Of a DNA stretch of 64,000 nucleotides, positions 41,411 to 50,997 are shown piece by piece. Below the pieces are notes generated by a model. It searched no databases. It had not been told where the DNA came from and saw only the letters and a program-made list of their open reading frames with translations. The stretch is from positions 45,559 through 109,558 of the forward strand of contig NZ_JALPRJ010000027.1 in assembly GCF_030464885.1 (NCBI RefSeq), read 5' to 3'. This DNA comes from Caballeronia sp. SEWSISQ10-4 2. GTDB lineage: Bacteria > Pseudomonadota > Gammaproteobacteria > Burkholderiales > Burkholderiaceae. Each line of letters starts with the position of its first letter. Within the stretch, counting starts at the first letter, position 1. A program made the translations under genes and the position numbers.

Positions 41411-42214
41411 GTGAAGATTCGCGTTCTGTCCGACCTGCATCTCGAACACGATGAACCGCTCGCCATTCCGTACGCGCAGGCCGATCTCGTCGTGCTGGCC
41501 GGCGACATCCACAATCACGCGGAAGGTCTGCGCTGGGCGGCGGAAAACTTCGACTCGCAGATACCTGTCGTTTATGTGCCGGGCAACCACGAGTATTACG
41601 ACGGTGAGTTTGGCGCACTTGAAAGTGCTATGCAGGACGCTGCGCGCAGCTTGCCCAACGTGCATTTTCTGAACAACACCACTCTCACCGATCGATACGG
41701 CAAATGGCGCGTGCTCGGCACCACGCTGTGGACGGATTTTGCGTTATTCGGAGCAAGTGCTGAGGCGATGCGCGAGTCTATCGAAGCGGCCGAGCGCGTG
41801 ATGGTCGACTTTCGGGGCGTGATCCAGGTTGCGTGGCCGGAGCCGGAAGACGAACCGCGCTCGTTTAGTCCGGGCGATTCGCTGGCGCTGCACCAACAGG
41901 CTCTGGCATGGCTGGAACATGAGCTTGCGAAGCCCTTCGACGGCAAGACGATTGTCGTCACGCATCACGCCCCGCTCAAACAGAGTCTGGCTGAAAAGTT
42001 CGCGACGGACCGGGCATCGGCAGGTTTTGTGAGCGATCTGCCCTCGCTCGTGCGCGCGCCGGTCGCACTGTGGGTTCATGGCCACACGCACACGGCATTC
42101 GATTACGTCGCTGAGGGAACGCGCGTGATCTGCAATCCGCGGGGGTATCGCGACCGACGCACAGGGGCGCCTGAAAACCCGTCATTCGAATGGGACAAGG
42201 TGGTCGAGATTTGA
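41411..42214 (+). CDS. calcineurin-like metallophosphoesterase
   Basis: 267-aa metallophosphoesterase with all five family motifs: RVLSDLHLEHDEP (D-x-H), LAGDIHNHAEG, VPGNHEYYDGEF, VVTHHAPLKQS and WVHGHTHTAFDY. It binds two metals. The substrate is unknown; length and motifs resemble small cytosolic phosphodiesterases. The start is a GTG at 41411 (MKIRVLSDLHLE) with GAGGAG 6–10 nt upstream. It lies downstream of the FAD dehydrogenase and probably shares its transcript. A terminator follows 140 bp after its stop. Confidence 0.92.
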   Translation: MKIRVLSDLHLEHDEPLAIPYAQADLVVLAGDIHNHAEGLRWAAENFDSQIPVVYVPGNHEYYDGEFGALESAMQDAARSLPNVHFLNNTTLTDRYGKWRVLGTTLWTDFALFGASAEAMRESIEAAERVMVDFRGVIQVAWPEPEDEPRSFSPGDSLALHQQALAWLEHELAKPFDGKTIVVTHHAPLKQSLAEKFATDRASAGFVSDLPSLVRAPVALWVHGHTHTAFDYVAEGTRVICNPRGYRDRRTGAPENPSFEWDKVVEI

Positions 42215-42353
42215 GCGGCACACGCGACGAACTGCGAGGCGCGCTTTCGGGCAAAAGCACGTCAAAGACGCGCTGCCGGGCGCAAATCGTCACACCAAAT
42301 GTGCCGCTACCCGAGCGGCGTTAAAGCCGGCCCCATTAACCGCAAACATGCAA

Positions 42354-42380
42354 AAAGACCGATAAATCGGTCTCTTTTTT
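42354..42380 (+). terminator. intrinsic terminator
   Basis: AGACCGAT–AA–ATCGGTCT hairpin followed by a run of seven to eight T. It ends the phosphoesterase transcript and touches the stop codon of the convergent small gene. Confidence 0.9.
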
Positions 42381-42551
42381 TCAACGATCCGACGAATCTC
42401 GCGATTGACGATTCTTGCGCTCGTCGATGCGGATGGGGATCAGGCGCGCGCGTTTCGCATTCTCACGGGCCGTACGCAGCAGTTCACGGGTAGCGGGCAC
42501 GGCGATCAGAGCCAGCAGTGCGTAGATGGCGATCATCAGCGGCGTATTCAT
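42381..42551 (-). CDS. small single-span membrane protein, unknown
   Basis: 56 aa: MNTPLMIAIYALLALIAVPA as one membrane segment, then a basic/acidic cytosolic helix (RTARENAKRARLIPIRIDER). I do not recognise the family. The ATG at 42551 has GAGGAAG upstream; the longer frame to 42614 lacks one. Its stop codon lies directly at the T-run of the convergent terminator. Confidence 0.65.
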   Translation of the reverse strand: MNTPLMIAIYALLALIAVPATRELLRTARENAKRARLIPIRIDERKNRQSRDSSDR

Positions 42552-42715
42552 AACTTCCTCGGATTTTGTCGAAATCGGTAAATAGTGAATCTGTGAAGCA
42601 AAGAGACAATTCACAAGCTATCAAGATGCGGCTGAAATAGACGTAAGCAAGTGTTGCGACGCGGCAAGATCATGAAAATGCCAATCGGCTTAGTCCCATT
42701 CTCCTGCTCATAAGC

Positions 42716-43654
42716 TTACGACGCCACAAATTCCTGCAATGATTTTTCGTCGGCGGCGAGTGCGGCAGGCAACTCACTGCGCAAAAATTCCACCCAGGTG
42801 CGGATTTTCGCGTCCAGATATTGACGTGATGGATACAGCGCGAAGACGTTGAGCAACTGCATGGTGTACTGCGGCAAGACGCGCACCAATGTTCCTGCAC
42901 GCAATGCAGGCAACGCGGACGAGGTCGGCAATATGCCAACCCCCATGCCCTCGCTGATGGCCACGGCCATGGCTTCAGCCACGTTTACCGTAAAAGTCGC
43001 CGGACCCAGAGTGATGGTTTCCTGGCCGTTCGGGCCATCGAAGGTCCATTTGTTCGGCGGAAACGCAGGCGTGATGAGTTGCAGGCATGTGTGTTTCACC
43101 AGATCCGACAGCACATGCGGCACGCCGTGTTGCTGGATATAAGCCGGTGATGCGCACGCAATGCTGAACGCGCCGCCCAGCCGCTGCGAAACCAGCCCGG
43201 AATCGGGCAGTTCGGTGCCAAGCACGATCGATACGTCAAACCCTTCATCCAGCAGATCAGGCACACGCTGCGCAAGCGTCAGGTCTATCTGCACCGACGG
43301 ATGCAACGTCTGATAGCGCGAAATCATCGGCACGATGTAATGCTGGCCGATGCCCGCCATGGTGTGCACCTTGAGCTTTCCGGACGGCTTCGCGTGAGCA
43401 TCGCCGGCTTCGGCTTCCGCCTGATCGACGTACGCAAGAATCTGCTCGCAACGCTGCAGATAACGCTCGCCCGCCTCGGTCAGCGCAATCCGGCGCGTGG
43501 TCCGGTTGAGCAAGCGGGTACGTAAATGCGCTTCGAGATCGGAGACGGCGCGCGATGCATAGGCCGTGGTCGTGTTCAGGTGCTGAGCCGCAGCGGTAAA
43601 GCTGCCGGCTTCCACGACCCGCGAAAACACGCGCATGTTTTGAAGCGTATCCAT
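42716..43654 (-). CDS. LysR-type regulator (AaeR-like) of the efflux locus
   Basis: LysR-family transcription factor, 312 aa. The N-terminal winged HTH reads FSRVVEAGSFTAAAQHLNTT, with the recognition helix in ASRAVSDLEAHL. The effector-binding domain follows (KVHTMAGIGQHYIVPMISRY). ATG at 43654 with AAGG upstream. It diverges from the outer-membrane factor gene of the pump by 172 bp, the arrangement of aaeR-aaeXAB, and probably controls it in response to an aromatic acid; the effector is not readable. Confidence 0.93.
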   Translation of the reverse strand: MDTLQNMRVFSRVVEAGSFTAAAQHLNTTTAYASRAVSDLEAHLRTRLLNRTTRRIALTEAGERYLQRCEQILAYVDQAEAEAGDAHAKPSGKLKVHTMAGIGQHYIVPMISRYQTLHPSVQIDLTLAQRVPDLLDEGFDVSIVLGTELPDSGLVSQRLGGAFSIACASPAYIQQHGVPHVLSDLVKHTCLQLITPAFPPNKWTFDGPNGQETITLGPATFTVNVAEAMAVAISEGMGVGILPTSSALPALRAGTLVRVLPQYTMQLLNVFALYPSRQYLDAKIRTWVEFLRSELPAALAADEKSLQEFVAS

Positions 43655-43826
43655 GAGCCTTGAGTCTCGTTCAGGTGATGTCGCCATTGTTGCCGCATTG
43701 TTACGCCCTAAGCAACGATGATTAACTCATAACCCGCAACAATGCTTTGTATTTTTATCGGTTACTCACCAATACGGGCAAAAATATAATTCTGGTCTGT
43801 GTCTCAATCCAATTTGAGAAATAATT
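43655..43826. promoter_or_regulatory. divergent AT-rich control region of the efflux locus
   Basis: 172 bp, clearly more AT-rich than the flanking genes, between lysR and the outer-membrane factor gene. It contains the partly symmetric element TTGTTGCGGGTTATGAG in 43,720–43,745. Several LysR-like T-N11-A boxes are possible. I could not define one operator with confidence. Confidence 0.5.
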
Positions 43827-45368
43827 TTGCTAGATCGCACGATCAGAAACACCATCATCCCGATGGTTCTTACATTTATTTTAACAATAGCAGGTTGCGC
43901 GAGCACTAAAAACGTCGGTCCCGAAGATACCTTGAAGGACGCGTCGTCGCTCGATGCCGGCGCGACGCTGCGCGCGGCTAACGCCGATGCGGCATGGCCG
44001 GCATCGACCTGGTGGCGCGCCTACAACGATCCCCAGCTCGACGCGTGGGTTGCGCGCGCGCAGGCCGGGAGTCCGACGCTCGGGCTGGCCGCTGCACGCG
44101 TGCGCGAAGCGCGTTCGCTAACTGGCGTGGCGCTTGCGGCTCTCGCGCCGCAAGTCGATGGATCGCTTGCGATCGACCGTAAGCAGTGGCCGGAAAATCA
44201 CTATTACGGTCCGGGTACCTTCAACGACGTCAACACCTGGAACAACACGGCCGCGCTGCAACTGTCTTATAACCTCGACCTCTTTGGCCGCGATGAGAAC
44301 GCGGCCAAACGCGCGCTGGACGCGACCCACGCGAGCGCCGCCGATGCCCGCGCCGCGCAACTCGAACTCGAAGCAAACGTGGTGCGGGCGTACATCGGCT
44401 TGTCGCAGGGATTCGCGTTGCGCGATATCGCTCAGTCGACGCTCGAGCAGCAGCAGAAAATCGCGGCGCGGGCACGTCGGCGGCTGCAGGGCGGGATTGG
44501 CACGCAGCTCGAAGTTGCCCAGGCGGAAGCATCGTTGCCGGACTACGAGCGTCAATTAGAGACCTATGACGAAGCCATCGCGCTCTCCCGCAACCAGCTT
44601 GCGGCGCTTGCCGGCGCAGGCCCGGGTGCGGGCGATTCGATCACGCGTCCCGTGTTGTCGCTGGCAACGCCGCTCGGCTTGCCGTCGGCTTTGCCGGCCG
44701 AGCTGATCGGACGCCGCCCGGATGTGGTCGCGGCGCGCTGGACGGTGGCGGCGCAAGCGCGGGGTATCGATGTCGCGAAGGCGCAGTTCTATCCGAACAT
44801 CAACTTGATGGCGTCGCTCACGCAAATGTCCGCGGGCGGTGCGCTGCTGACCTTCCTCACCGGTAATGGCAGCGGTTGGAGTGCGGGGCCCGCCGTGACC
44901 CTGCCGATTTTCGAAGGCGGACGGCTGCGCTCGCAACTCGGGGCGGCATCGGCGCAATACGACCAGGCGGTCGATCACTACAACGCAACGCTCGTCGCCG
45001 CTTTACGCGATGTCGCCGATCAGGTCGTGCGGCTCCAGTCGCTCGATCGTCAGCTCGACGCTTCGGGCCGTTCGGTCGCGGCTGCGCAGAAGAGTTATCG
45101 GCTGGCTGACGAGGGGTATCGGCGCGGCTTGACCGATTACCTCAACGTGCTCGTCGCGCAGACCCAGTTGCTGCGCGCGCAGGACGGCGAGGCGCGCGTG
45201 CGTGCCGAACGGCTCGAGGTCTATGCGACGTTCTCGGCGGCGTTGGGTGGCGGAATCGATAGTTCCAGCGATAGCCCCGCCGATCTCGATACCCAGATGA
45301 AACCCGCAAAGCACATCGGGCCATTCGCGGGGCATAGAGAAACGTCGTCCGCCGACCGGAGCGAGTGA
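43827..45368 (+). CDS. NodT-type outer-membrane efflux lipoprotein
   Basis: TolC/NodT-family outer-membrane factor, 513 aa. The lipoprotein signal is IIPMVLTFILTIAGCASTKN, Cys near residue 24. OEP repeats follow: AWVARAQAGSPTLGLAAARV and SEQ-type coiled helices with a second one from LPAELIGRRPDVVAARW. ASAQYDQAVDHYNATLVAAL is the family's second OEP signature. TTG 43827 gives the best signal peptide; ATG 43863 would leave too short an n-region. Four-base overlap with the pump gene downstream. Confidence 0.93.
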   Translation: MLDRTIRNTIIPMVLTFILTIAGCASTKNVGPEDTLKDASSLDAGATLRAANADAAWPASTWWRAYNDPQLDAWVARAQAGSPTLGLAAARVREARSLTGVALAALAPQVDGSLAIDRKQWPENHYYGPGTFNDVNTWNNTAALQLSYNLDLFGRDENAAKRALDATHASAADARAAQLELEANVVRAYIGLSQGFALRDIAQSTLEQQQKIAARARRRLQGGIGTQLEVAQAEASLPDYERQLETYDEAIALSRNQLAALAGAGPGAGDSITRPVLSLATPLGLPSALPAELIGRRPDVVAARWTVAAQARGIDVAKAQFYPNINLMASLTQMSAGGALLTFLTGNGSGWSAGPAVTLPIFEGGRLRSQLGAASAQYDQAVDHYNATLVAALRDVADQVVRLQSLDRQLDASGRSVAAAQKSYRLADEGYRRGLTDYLNVLVAQTQLLRAQDGEARVRAERLEVYATFSAALGGGIDSSSDSPADLDTQMKPAKHIGPFAGHRETSSADRSE

Positions 45369-47530
45369 CCATGTCGACACCCTCTTCCCCGCTAAACCGC
45401 CCGCACCCGCTGCTGGCAGACTGGGCGCTCACCGACGGCCTTGCGTGGATTCACATCTTCAAGACCGTGCTGGCGGCGTTCCTGGCGCTGTGGATCGCGA
45501 TGCGGCTCGATCTGCCGCAACCTCGCACCGCGATGACGACGGTGTTTATCGTGATGCAGCCGCAAAGCGGCATGGTGCTGGCGAAAAGTTTCTACCGTTT
45601 CTGCGGGACGCTCGTCGGGCTCGTGGTGATGCTCGTGTTCATCAGCCTGTTCTCGCAAGAACCGGTTCTGTTCCTGACGGCGACGGCGCTCTGGGTCGGC
45701 ATCTGCACGGCGGGCGCGGCGCGTAATCGCAATTTTCGCTCGTATGGTTTCGTGTTGTCGGGTTATACGGCCGCGCTCATTGGCGTGCCGGTCGCGCAGC
45801 ATGCCGACGCCGCATTCCTGACCGCGATGACGCGAGTAGCCGAAGTGTCGCTCGGCATCGTGTGTTCGGGCGCGGTCGGCGCGCTCGTCTTTCCACGGCA
45901 CGCCGGGAGCCAAGTCAGGGCGACCGTGCGGCGGCGCTTCACGGCGTTCGTGGATTACGTGTCGAAGGCGTTGGGCGGAGGAGTCGAACGTTCGCAGATC
46001 GAGCGCATCAATGCGGCGTTTGTCGCGGATGTGGTCGGGCTCGAAGCGGCACGCAGCGTGGCCGTGTTCGAAGATCCCGGCACGCGGATGCGCAGCGGCC
46101 GGGTCGCGCGCCTGAACGGCGAATTCATGAGCGTGTCCACGCGCTTTCACGCGCTGCATCAGTTAATGAACCGGCTGCGGGTCAACGGCGCCACGATGAC
46201 CGTCGACGCTTTGGAACCGTACTTCCGCGAAGTCGCGCCCTTGCTGAGCGCAGCAGGCGCACCGGTGGAGAAAGCCGCCGATGCCGCCCACGCCGCAGCG
46301 CAACTAGATACGTTCAAAGCCGCGCTGCCGAAGCGCATCGGGGCGACGCGGCGCACGCTCGATCCAGCCATCGATCTGCTCGAATTCGATACCGCGGCCG
46401 AGTTGCTATATCGATTCGTCGATGACCTGCATGCCTATACGCAAACCTACGCGTCGCTTGCCGTGCCCACGCATGAACGCGAGCACCCCGTCACGCGATA
46501 TGTGCCGAAGACCAGCATGCTTGCGGCGAGCGTTTCCGGACTGCGAGCGTTCATCGTCATCCTGATCTTGAGCGGCTTCTGGATCATGTCGGCGTGGCCG
46601 AGCGGCGGCACGGCCGTGCTGGACGCCGCGGCGGTGATCGCGCTGGCGTCGTCGTCGCCGCGTCCCACGCAAATGGCTTTCCAGATGGCCGGCGGCACGG
46701 CGCTCGCGACCGTCGCGGGAATGATCGTGGTGTTCGCGCTGTATCCGCGAATAGACGGGTTTGTGCTGCTGTCAGCCGCGCTCCTGCCTTTTCTGATGCT
46801 CGGCGTGTTCATCAGCACGCGGCCGGGCATGACGGGTGTGGGCGTCGGTTATTGCATCTTCTTCTGCTTTCTCGCCGGTCCCGACAACGTCATTCAGTAT
46901 GACCCGTCGGGCTTCATCAACGACGCCATCGCGCTCGTCATCTCCATGCTGATCGCTTCGATGGCATTTGCCGTGCTGCTGCCCACTGACGCGCCGTGGC
47001 TGCGCCGTTTGCTGCTGCGCGAATTGCGGCGGCAAGTGGTGACAGCAAGCAAGGGCCGTCTGACCCGGCTCGCGATGCGTTTTGAGAGCGGCACACGTGA
47101 TCTGCTTTCGCAAATCGACGCGCTCGTCGCCGGCCGCGAGGATCTGCAGCGCGAAGCGTTGCGCTGGCTGTTCGCGGTGCTTGAAGTGGGACACGCGGTA
47201 ATCGATCTGCGTACTGAGCTAGGCCGCTACAGCACCGGCACTGACGCAGCATCGCGTGATTCGATCAGGCAGGCGCTGCATCAGGTAGCCCGTCTCTTCG
47301 ACCACCCTGGCCCACAGCGCTTCGATGCGGCGTTATCGGCGACCTCCATCGCCATCGACAATCTGCGCGCTGAGCTCGATACCGTGCGCGAGCCTCGCGA
47401 GGAACGCGAGGCACGCCATCGGTTGCAACGGATGTCGAGTCATCTGCATTTCATCCGCACGGCCTTGCTCGATCCGCAATCGCCGTTAAGGGCATTTAAT
47501 CAGCACGAAGGAGCGCTCCATGCCGCGTGA
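45365..47530 (+). CDS. FUSC/AaeB-family aromatic-acid efflux pump
   Basis: 721-aa inner-membrane protein. The fusaric-acid-resistance (FUSC) membrane domain occurs twice: spans in the first 190 residues (IFKTVLAAFLALWIAMRLDL, FISLFSQEPVLFLTATALWV) and again from about 400 (FIVILILSGFWIMSAWPSGG). A cytosolic helical domain lies between and after them. GTG 45365 overlaps the stop of the outer-membrane factor gene; ATG 45371 is an alternative start. With DUF1656 and HlyD downstream it is the pump of an AaeXAB-like system that extrudes aromatic carboxylic acids. Confidence 0.93.
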   Translation: MTMSTPSSPLNRPHPLLADWALTDGLAWIHIFKTVLAAFLALWIAMRLDLPQPRTAMTTVFIVMQPQSGMVLAKSFYRFCGTLVGLVVMLVFISLFSQEPVLFLTATALWVGICTAGAARNRNFRSYGFVLSGYTAALIGVPVAQHADAAFLTAMTRVAEVSLGIVCSGAVGALVFPRHAGSQVRATVRRRFTAFVDYVSKALGGGVERSQIERINAAFVADVVGLEAARSVAVFEDPGTRMRSGRVARLNGEFMSVSTRFHALHQLMNRLRVNGATMTVDALEPYFREVAPLLSAAGAPVEKAADAAHAAAQLDTFKAALPKRIGATRRTLDPAIDLLEFDTAAELLYRFVDDLHAYTQTYASLAVPTHEREHPVTRYVPKTSMLAASVSGLRAFIVILILSGFWIMSAWPSGGTAVLDAAAVIALASSSPRPTQMAFQMAGGTALATVAGMIVVFALYPRIDGFVLLSAALLPFLMLGVFISTRPGMTGVGVGYCIFFCFLAGPDNVIQYDPSGFINDAIALVISMLIASMAFAVLLPTDAPWLRRLLLRELRRQVVTASKGRLTRLAMRFESGTRDLLSQIDALVAGREDLQREALRWLFAVLEVGHAVIDLRTELGRYSTGTDAASRDSIRQALHQVARLFDHPGPQRFDAALSATSIAIDNLRAELDTVREPREEREARHRLQRMSSHLHFIRTALLDPQSPLRAFNQHEGALHAA

Positions 47531-47720
47531 TATCGCCATTCTCGATGCCTACGTGCCGGCGATCCTGCTGCTGTTTATCGCGGGCGGCTTGCTGACCTGG
47601 CTCATCGACCGCGTGCTCGCGCTGACCGGTTTATATCGCGTGGTGTGGCATCCATCGCTGTTTCGCGCGTGTCTGCTCGTGTGTACGTGCGGCCTGCTTG
47701 GGCTCGCGGTTTATCGCTGA
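47520..47720 (+). CDS. DUF1656 (AaeX-like) small membrane protein
   Basis: 66 aa, two membrane segments (YVPAILLLFIAGGLLTWLID and LFRACLLVCTCGLLGLAVY). It matches the DUF1656/AaeX family that is always next to AaeA/AaeB pumps. Overlaps the pump gene by 11 bp, so translation is coupled. Function in the pump is not known. Confidence 0.92.
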   Translation: MPRDIAILDAYVPAILLLFIAGGLLTWLIDRVLALTGLYRVVWHPSLFRACLLVCTCGLLGLAVYR

Positions 47721-47759
47721 CCTATAGCTGAAAAATTGTTGAAGGACTAAAGAAGCACC

Positions 47760-48626
47760 ATGATCATCAGGAAAATTTTCGGCATCTTCATGACGGCGCT
47801 GATTTTTGCAGCGGCTTTTCTGATCGGGCGCGTGCTCTGGGTGCATTACATGGACCAGCCGTGGACCCGCGACGGCCGCGTGCGCGCCGACGTGATCAAC
47901 GTCGCACCCGATGTATCGGGCGCGGTCGTGACCATGCCCGTGACCGATAACCAGTTCGTCCACAGGGGCGATCTGTTGATGGAAATCGATGCGTCGCATT
48001 ACAAGATCGCCGTCGAGCAGGCACGGGCTACGGTCGCCGCCCGCAACGCGGATCTGCGCATGCGTCGCGACGACGCCGCGCGCCGTGCCGATCTGGATAA
48101 CGAAGTGGTGTCGAAGGAGTCACGCGATAACGCCACGCAGACTGCATCCGGCGCCGCCGCGAACTTGCAGCAGGCGCAGGCTGCACTCGACGCCGCCGAG
48201 CTCAATCTCGCCCGCACCAAAGTGTTTGCGCCGGTGGACGGCTACGTGACGAACCTCAACGTGCATCGCGGCGACTACGCGACGACGGGCGCAGCGAAGC
48301 TCGCTATCGTCGATAGCCATTCGTTCTGGGTCTATGGATACTTCGAGGAGACGAAGCTGCCGCGTGTGCGTATCGGCGATAAAGCCGAGATGCGGCTGAT
48401 GAGCGGCGGCGTGTTGAAGGGCCGCGTGGAAAGCATTTCGCGCGGCATCTATGACCGCGATAATCCGCAAAGCCGCGAGTTGCTCGCCGATGTGAACCCC
48501 ACGTTCAACTGGGTGCGGCTGGCGCAACGGGTGCCGGTGCGCATACGTATCGATGAAGTTCCGGCAGACGTGATGCTGTCTGCGGGAACGACATGTACGG
48601 TGACGGTGGCGCCCTCTGGCAAATAA
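47760..48626 (+). CDS. HlyD/AaeA-type membrane fusion protein
   Basis: 288-aa periplasmic adaptor. One N-terminal membrane segment (FGIFMTALIFAAAFLIGRVL), then a lipoyl/barrel-sandwich half RVRADVINVAPDVSGAVVTM, an alpha-hairpin (ARATVAARNADLRMRRDD), the second half with VFAPVDGYVTNLNVHRGDY, and a beta-barrel domain. It connects the FUSC pump to the outer-membrane factor. It is the last gene of the unit and ends 6 bp before the convergent astE, with no terminator hairpin between them. Confidence 0.94.
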   Translation: MIIRKIFGIFMTALIFAAAFLIGRVLWVHYMDQPWTRDGRVRADVINVAPDVSGAVVTMPVTDNQFVHRGDLLMEIDASHYKIAVEQARATVAARNADLRMRRDDAARRADLDNEVVSKESRDNATQTASGAAANLQQAQAALDAAELNLARTKVFAPVDGYVTNLNVHRGDYATTGAAKLAIVDSHSFWVYGYFEETKLPRVRIGDKAEMRLMSGGVLKGRVESISRGIYDRDNPQSRELLADVNPTFNWVRLAQRVPVRIRIDEVPADVMLSAGTTCTVTVAPSGK

Positions 48627-48632
48627 CGAGGT

Positions 48633-49661
48633 CTACAGCGATTCGAACGTCTCGCTCGTCGTATCGATGACCATCAATCCCGCCCTCAATCCCGGCTTCA
48701 CCGTCGGATTCGGAAACACGATGCGCTCCTCGTCGCGCATCACTTCATACCGGTAGTCGCCATCTTCGGCAAGCACCGTGCCGCGTGTGAACGGCGTGAA
48801 ATTCGCGACATCGCCGGCTACGTGCAGCTTGAACTGCTCGCTCTGTTTATCGATTTGCCCGACAACCGTGAATACTTTGAGCGTGTCGCTGGACGGCGCC
48901 AGTGGCGCAACGCCTGCGATCAACCGTCGCAGCGCTGCATCGGAAGCCGCGAAGCGCGTCAGGTCGTTGTGCCCGAACGGTCGCACCTTGCCCAGCTCCA
49001 GCGTGCAGGCCAACGCCCCCGATTGCTCCGCGGTGAAATGCGTGAACGTGTTCGACTTCTCACGATGCAGCAACACCGCCGACAATCCCGCGTCCTTCAA
49101 CCAGTCGAACATCACGCGTGACAACGGTGCACCCGTGTAGGGCAGCAACGCGAATTGCTCGAAGACCGAGGGGCGGATGGCCGTGTGCATATCGATATGC
49201 CACTTCGCGTGGGATACGTCCTTGAAGAAGGCACGGGTCACGTTTTCCAACTCGGCCGCACGCGGTGATTCATGACTTGCCGCAAGCTCGAGATAACGGC
49301 CGTTGAACAACCGGTTGAGATCGTCGTCGCGATAACGGCACGATGCGCGCATCGCGTCGATGTTGCCGAAGATGATAAGCAGGCGGCTTTTCAACGCCGC
49401 TTTGCCACTTGCGATATCCGCGACGAGCATCGAAAGGATCTCAATCGGCGCGGTTTCATCGCCATGAATTCCCGCCGATGCCACTACACTTTGCAGTACC
49501 TCGCCCTCTGCGCCCTGTGGTTCAAAGCGCACGATGCCATCGCCAAGCCACGTCCACTTCACGCCCGTCGGCAACGTGCCTTCAGTCAGCGCGGGCTTTT
49601 TTCCATCGATGACAAAGTCGAGAAAGTTAGCGAACATGGCCGGCTCAACGCTGGAAGTCAT
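48633..49661 (-). CDS. astE: succinylglutamate desuccinylase AstE
   Basis: Zinc hydrolase that splits N-succinylglutamate to glutamate and succinate, the last step of arginine catabolism by the AST route. Zn ligands lie in [20 protein letters not shown] (His, Glu) and [12 protein letters not shown] (His). The catalytic Glu is in [15 protein letters not shown]. The start is uncertain: GTG 49670, ATG 49661 (MTSSVEP) or ATG 49637 (MFANFLDF). I chose 49661. It slightly overlaps the astB end, so the two genes are coupled. About 342 aa. Confidence 0.94.
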   Translation of the reverse strand: MTSSVEPAMFANFLDFVIDGKKPALTEGTLPTGVKWTWLGDGIVRFEPQGAEGEVLQSVVASAGIHGDETAPIEILSMLVADIASGKAALKSRLLIIFGNIDAMRASCRYRDDDLNRLFNGRYLELAASHESPRAAELENVTRAFFKDVSHAKWHIDMHTAIRPSVFEQFALLPYTGAPLSRVMFDWLKDAGLSAVLLHREKSNTFTHFTAEQSGALACTLELGKVRPFGHNDLTRFAASDAALRRLIAGVAPLAPSSDTLKVFTVVGQIDKQSEQFKLHVAGDVANFTPFTRGTVLAEDGDYRYEVMRDEERIVFPNPTVKPGLRAGLMVIDTTSETFESL

Positions 49662-50988
49662 AGATGGCACCCAGTTTCAGAATGCCAGTCAGTGCGTCAA
49701 GCGCAGCACGCGATTCATCGAGCAGTTTCAGATCGGCAAGATCGCCCGGCGCGATGCGGTCACGATAATGCGTGTCGATCCAGGCATCGAGTTGCGTGAA
49801 GAGCGCGTCGTTCATCCAGACGCCCGGATTCACGGCAACACGCTCTGCTTCGTTCAAGACCACACGCAATCGCAAGCATGCGGGACCGCCGCCGTTCTTC
49901 ATGCTTTCGCGAAGATCGAAGACGAGCACCTCGTCGATGGACGTTGAACGTGTGTGCAATGAATCGAGGTACTTGGCGACACGCGCGTTCTCACGGCATT
50001 CCTGCGGCACCACGAGCACTTGCCGGCCATCGGGCCGTGTGAGCAACTGGCTGTTGAACAGATACGAGGACACCGCGTCTGCCACGCTCACTTCCGCTTC
50101 CGGCACTTCGATCGCAGTGAATGCGCCGCCGTGCGCGTGCAGTTTCGCGCTGAGTTGGTCGTAGACGCCGGCCTGGTTCATGAACGCGCGTTGATGGCAA
50201 AACAGCGTGTTGCGGTTGCCTACAGCGATCACGTCGTTATGGAACACGCCTGCATCGATGACATCGGGCAGTTGCTGCGCGAACACGGTGGTGTCGTCGC
50301 AGAGACCGTGAAGGCGAGCAACCGCGCGGCTTGCTTCAAGCGTCTGACGAGCAGGAAAGCGCTTTGGTTCGGCCGAGCCTTGACCGTATTCGCTGCGTCC
50401 GTAGACGAAAAACTCCACGCCCTTCTCGCCGTACTCGTTGCAAAAACGCGTGTGGTTCGCCGCGCCTTCATCGCCCAGTGCAGGCGTGCCGGGTAGTGCG
50501 TGATGAATCTTGAAATGCTTCTCGTCGGTGAAAATGGCTGAGAGCGAACGGCGCGTTTCTTCGTGCTCGATCGCGCGATGCAACTTCGTGCTGAGATTGG
50601 CAGGGGTGAAATGCACGCGGCCGTCGTTGGTATCCGCCGATGGACTCACCGTCGCTGCGTTCGCGGTCCACATCGCCGAAGCGGAACTTGCGGCAGCCAG
50701 CAATTCCGGCGCTTCACGCGCAGCGCGTTCAATCACAGTAGCGTCGTCGCCCGTGAAACCAAGGCTACGCAGCAATTTCAACGACGGCCGTTCAAGCGGC
50801 GGCAATACGCCTTGATGAAAACCGAGGTCGGCCAACCGCTTCATCTTGCGCAAACCCTGCTTCGCCGCAGCCTTCGGATTAGCCGCCGATTTCTCGTTGT
50901 TGCGCGACGCGACATTGCCGAACGACAGCCCCGCGTAGTTGTGCGTCGGGCCAACCAGCCCGTCGAAGTTCGCTTCGAATGCTTGCAT
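49645..50988 (-). CDS. astB: N-succinylarginine dihydrolase AstB
   Basis: Converts N2-succinylarginine to N2-succinylornithine with release of ammonia and CO2. Starts [20 protein letters not shown], the invariant family N-terminus. The catalytic triad region includes [37 protein letters not shown] is the family C-terminal signature with the nucleophilic Cys. 447 aa, full length. Ten bases separate it from the astD stop. Confidence 0.97.
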   Translation of the reverse strand: MQAFEANFDGLVGPTHNYAGLSFGNVASRNNEKSAANPKAAAKQGLRKMKRLADLGFHQGVLPPLERPSLKLLRSLGFTGDDATVIERAAREAPELLAAASSASAMWTANAATVSPSADTNDGRVHFTPANLSTKLHRAIEHEETRRSLSAIFTDEKHFKIHHALPGTPALGDEGAANHTRFCNEYGEKGVEFFVYGRSEYGQGSAEPKRFPARQTLEASRAVARLHGLCDDTTVFAQQLPDVIDAGVFHNDVIAVGNRNTLFCHQRAFMNQAGVYDQLSAKLHAHGGAFTAIEVPEAEVSVADAVSSYLFNSQLLTRPDGRQVLVVPQECRENARVAKYLDSLHTRSTSIDEVLVFDLRESMKNGGGPACLRLRVVLNEAERVAVNPGVWMNDALFTQLDAWIDTHYRDRIAPGDLADLKLLDESRAALDALTGILKLGAIYDFQR

Positions 50989-50997
50989 CGTGTGTCC

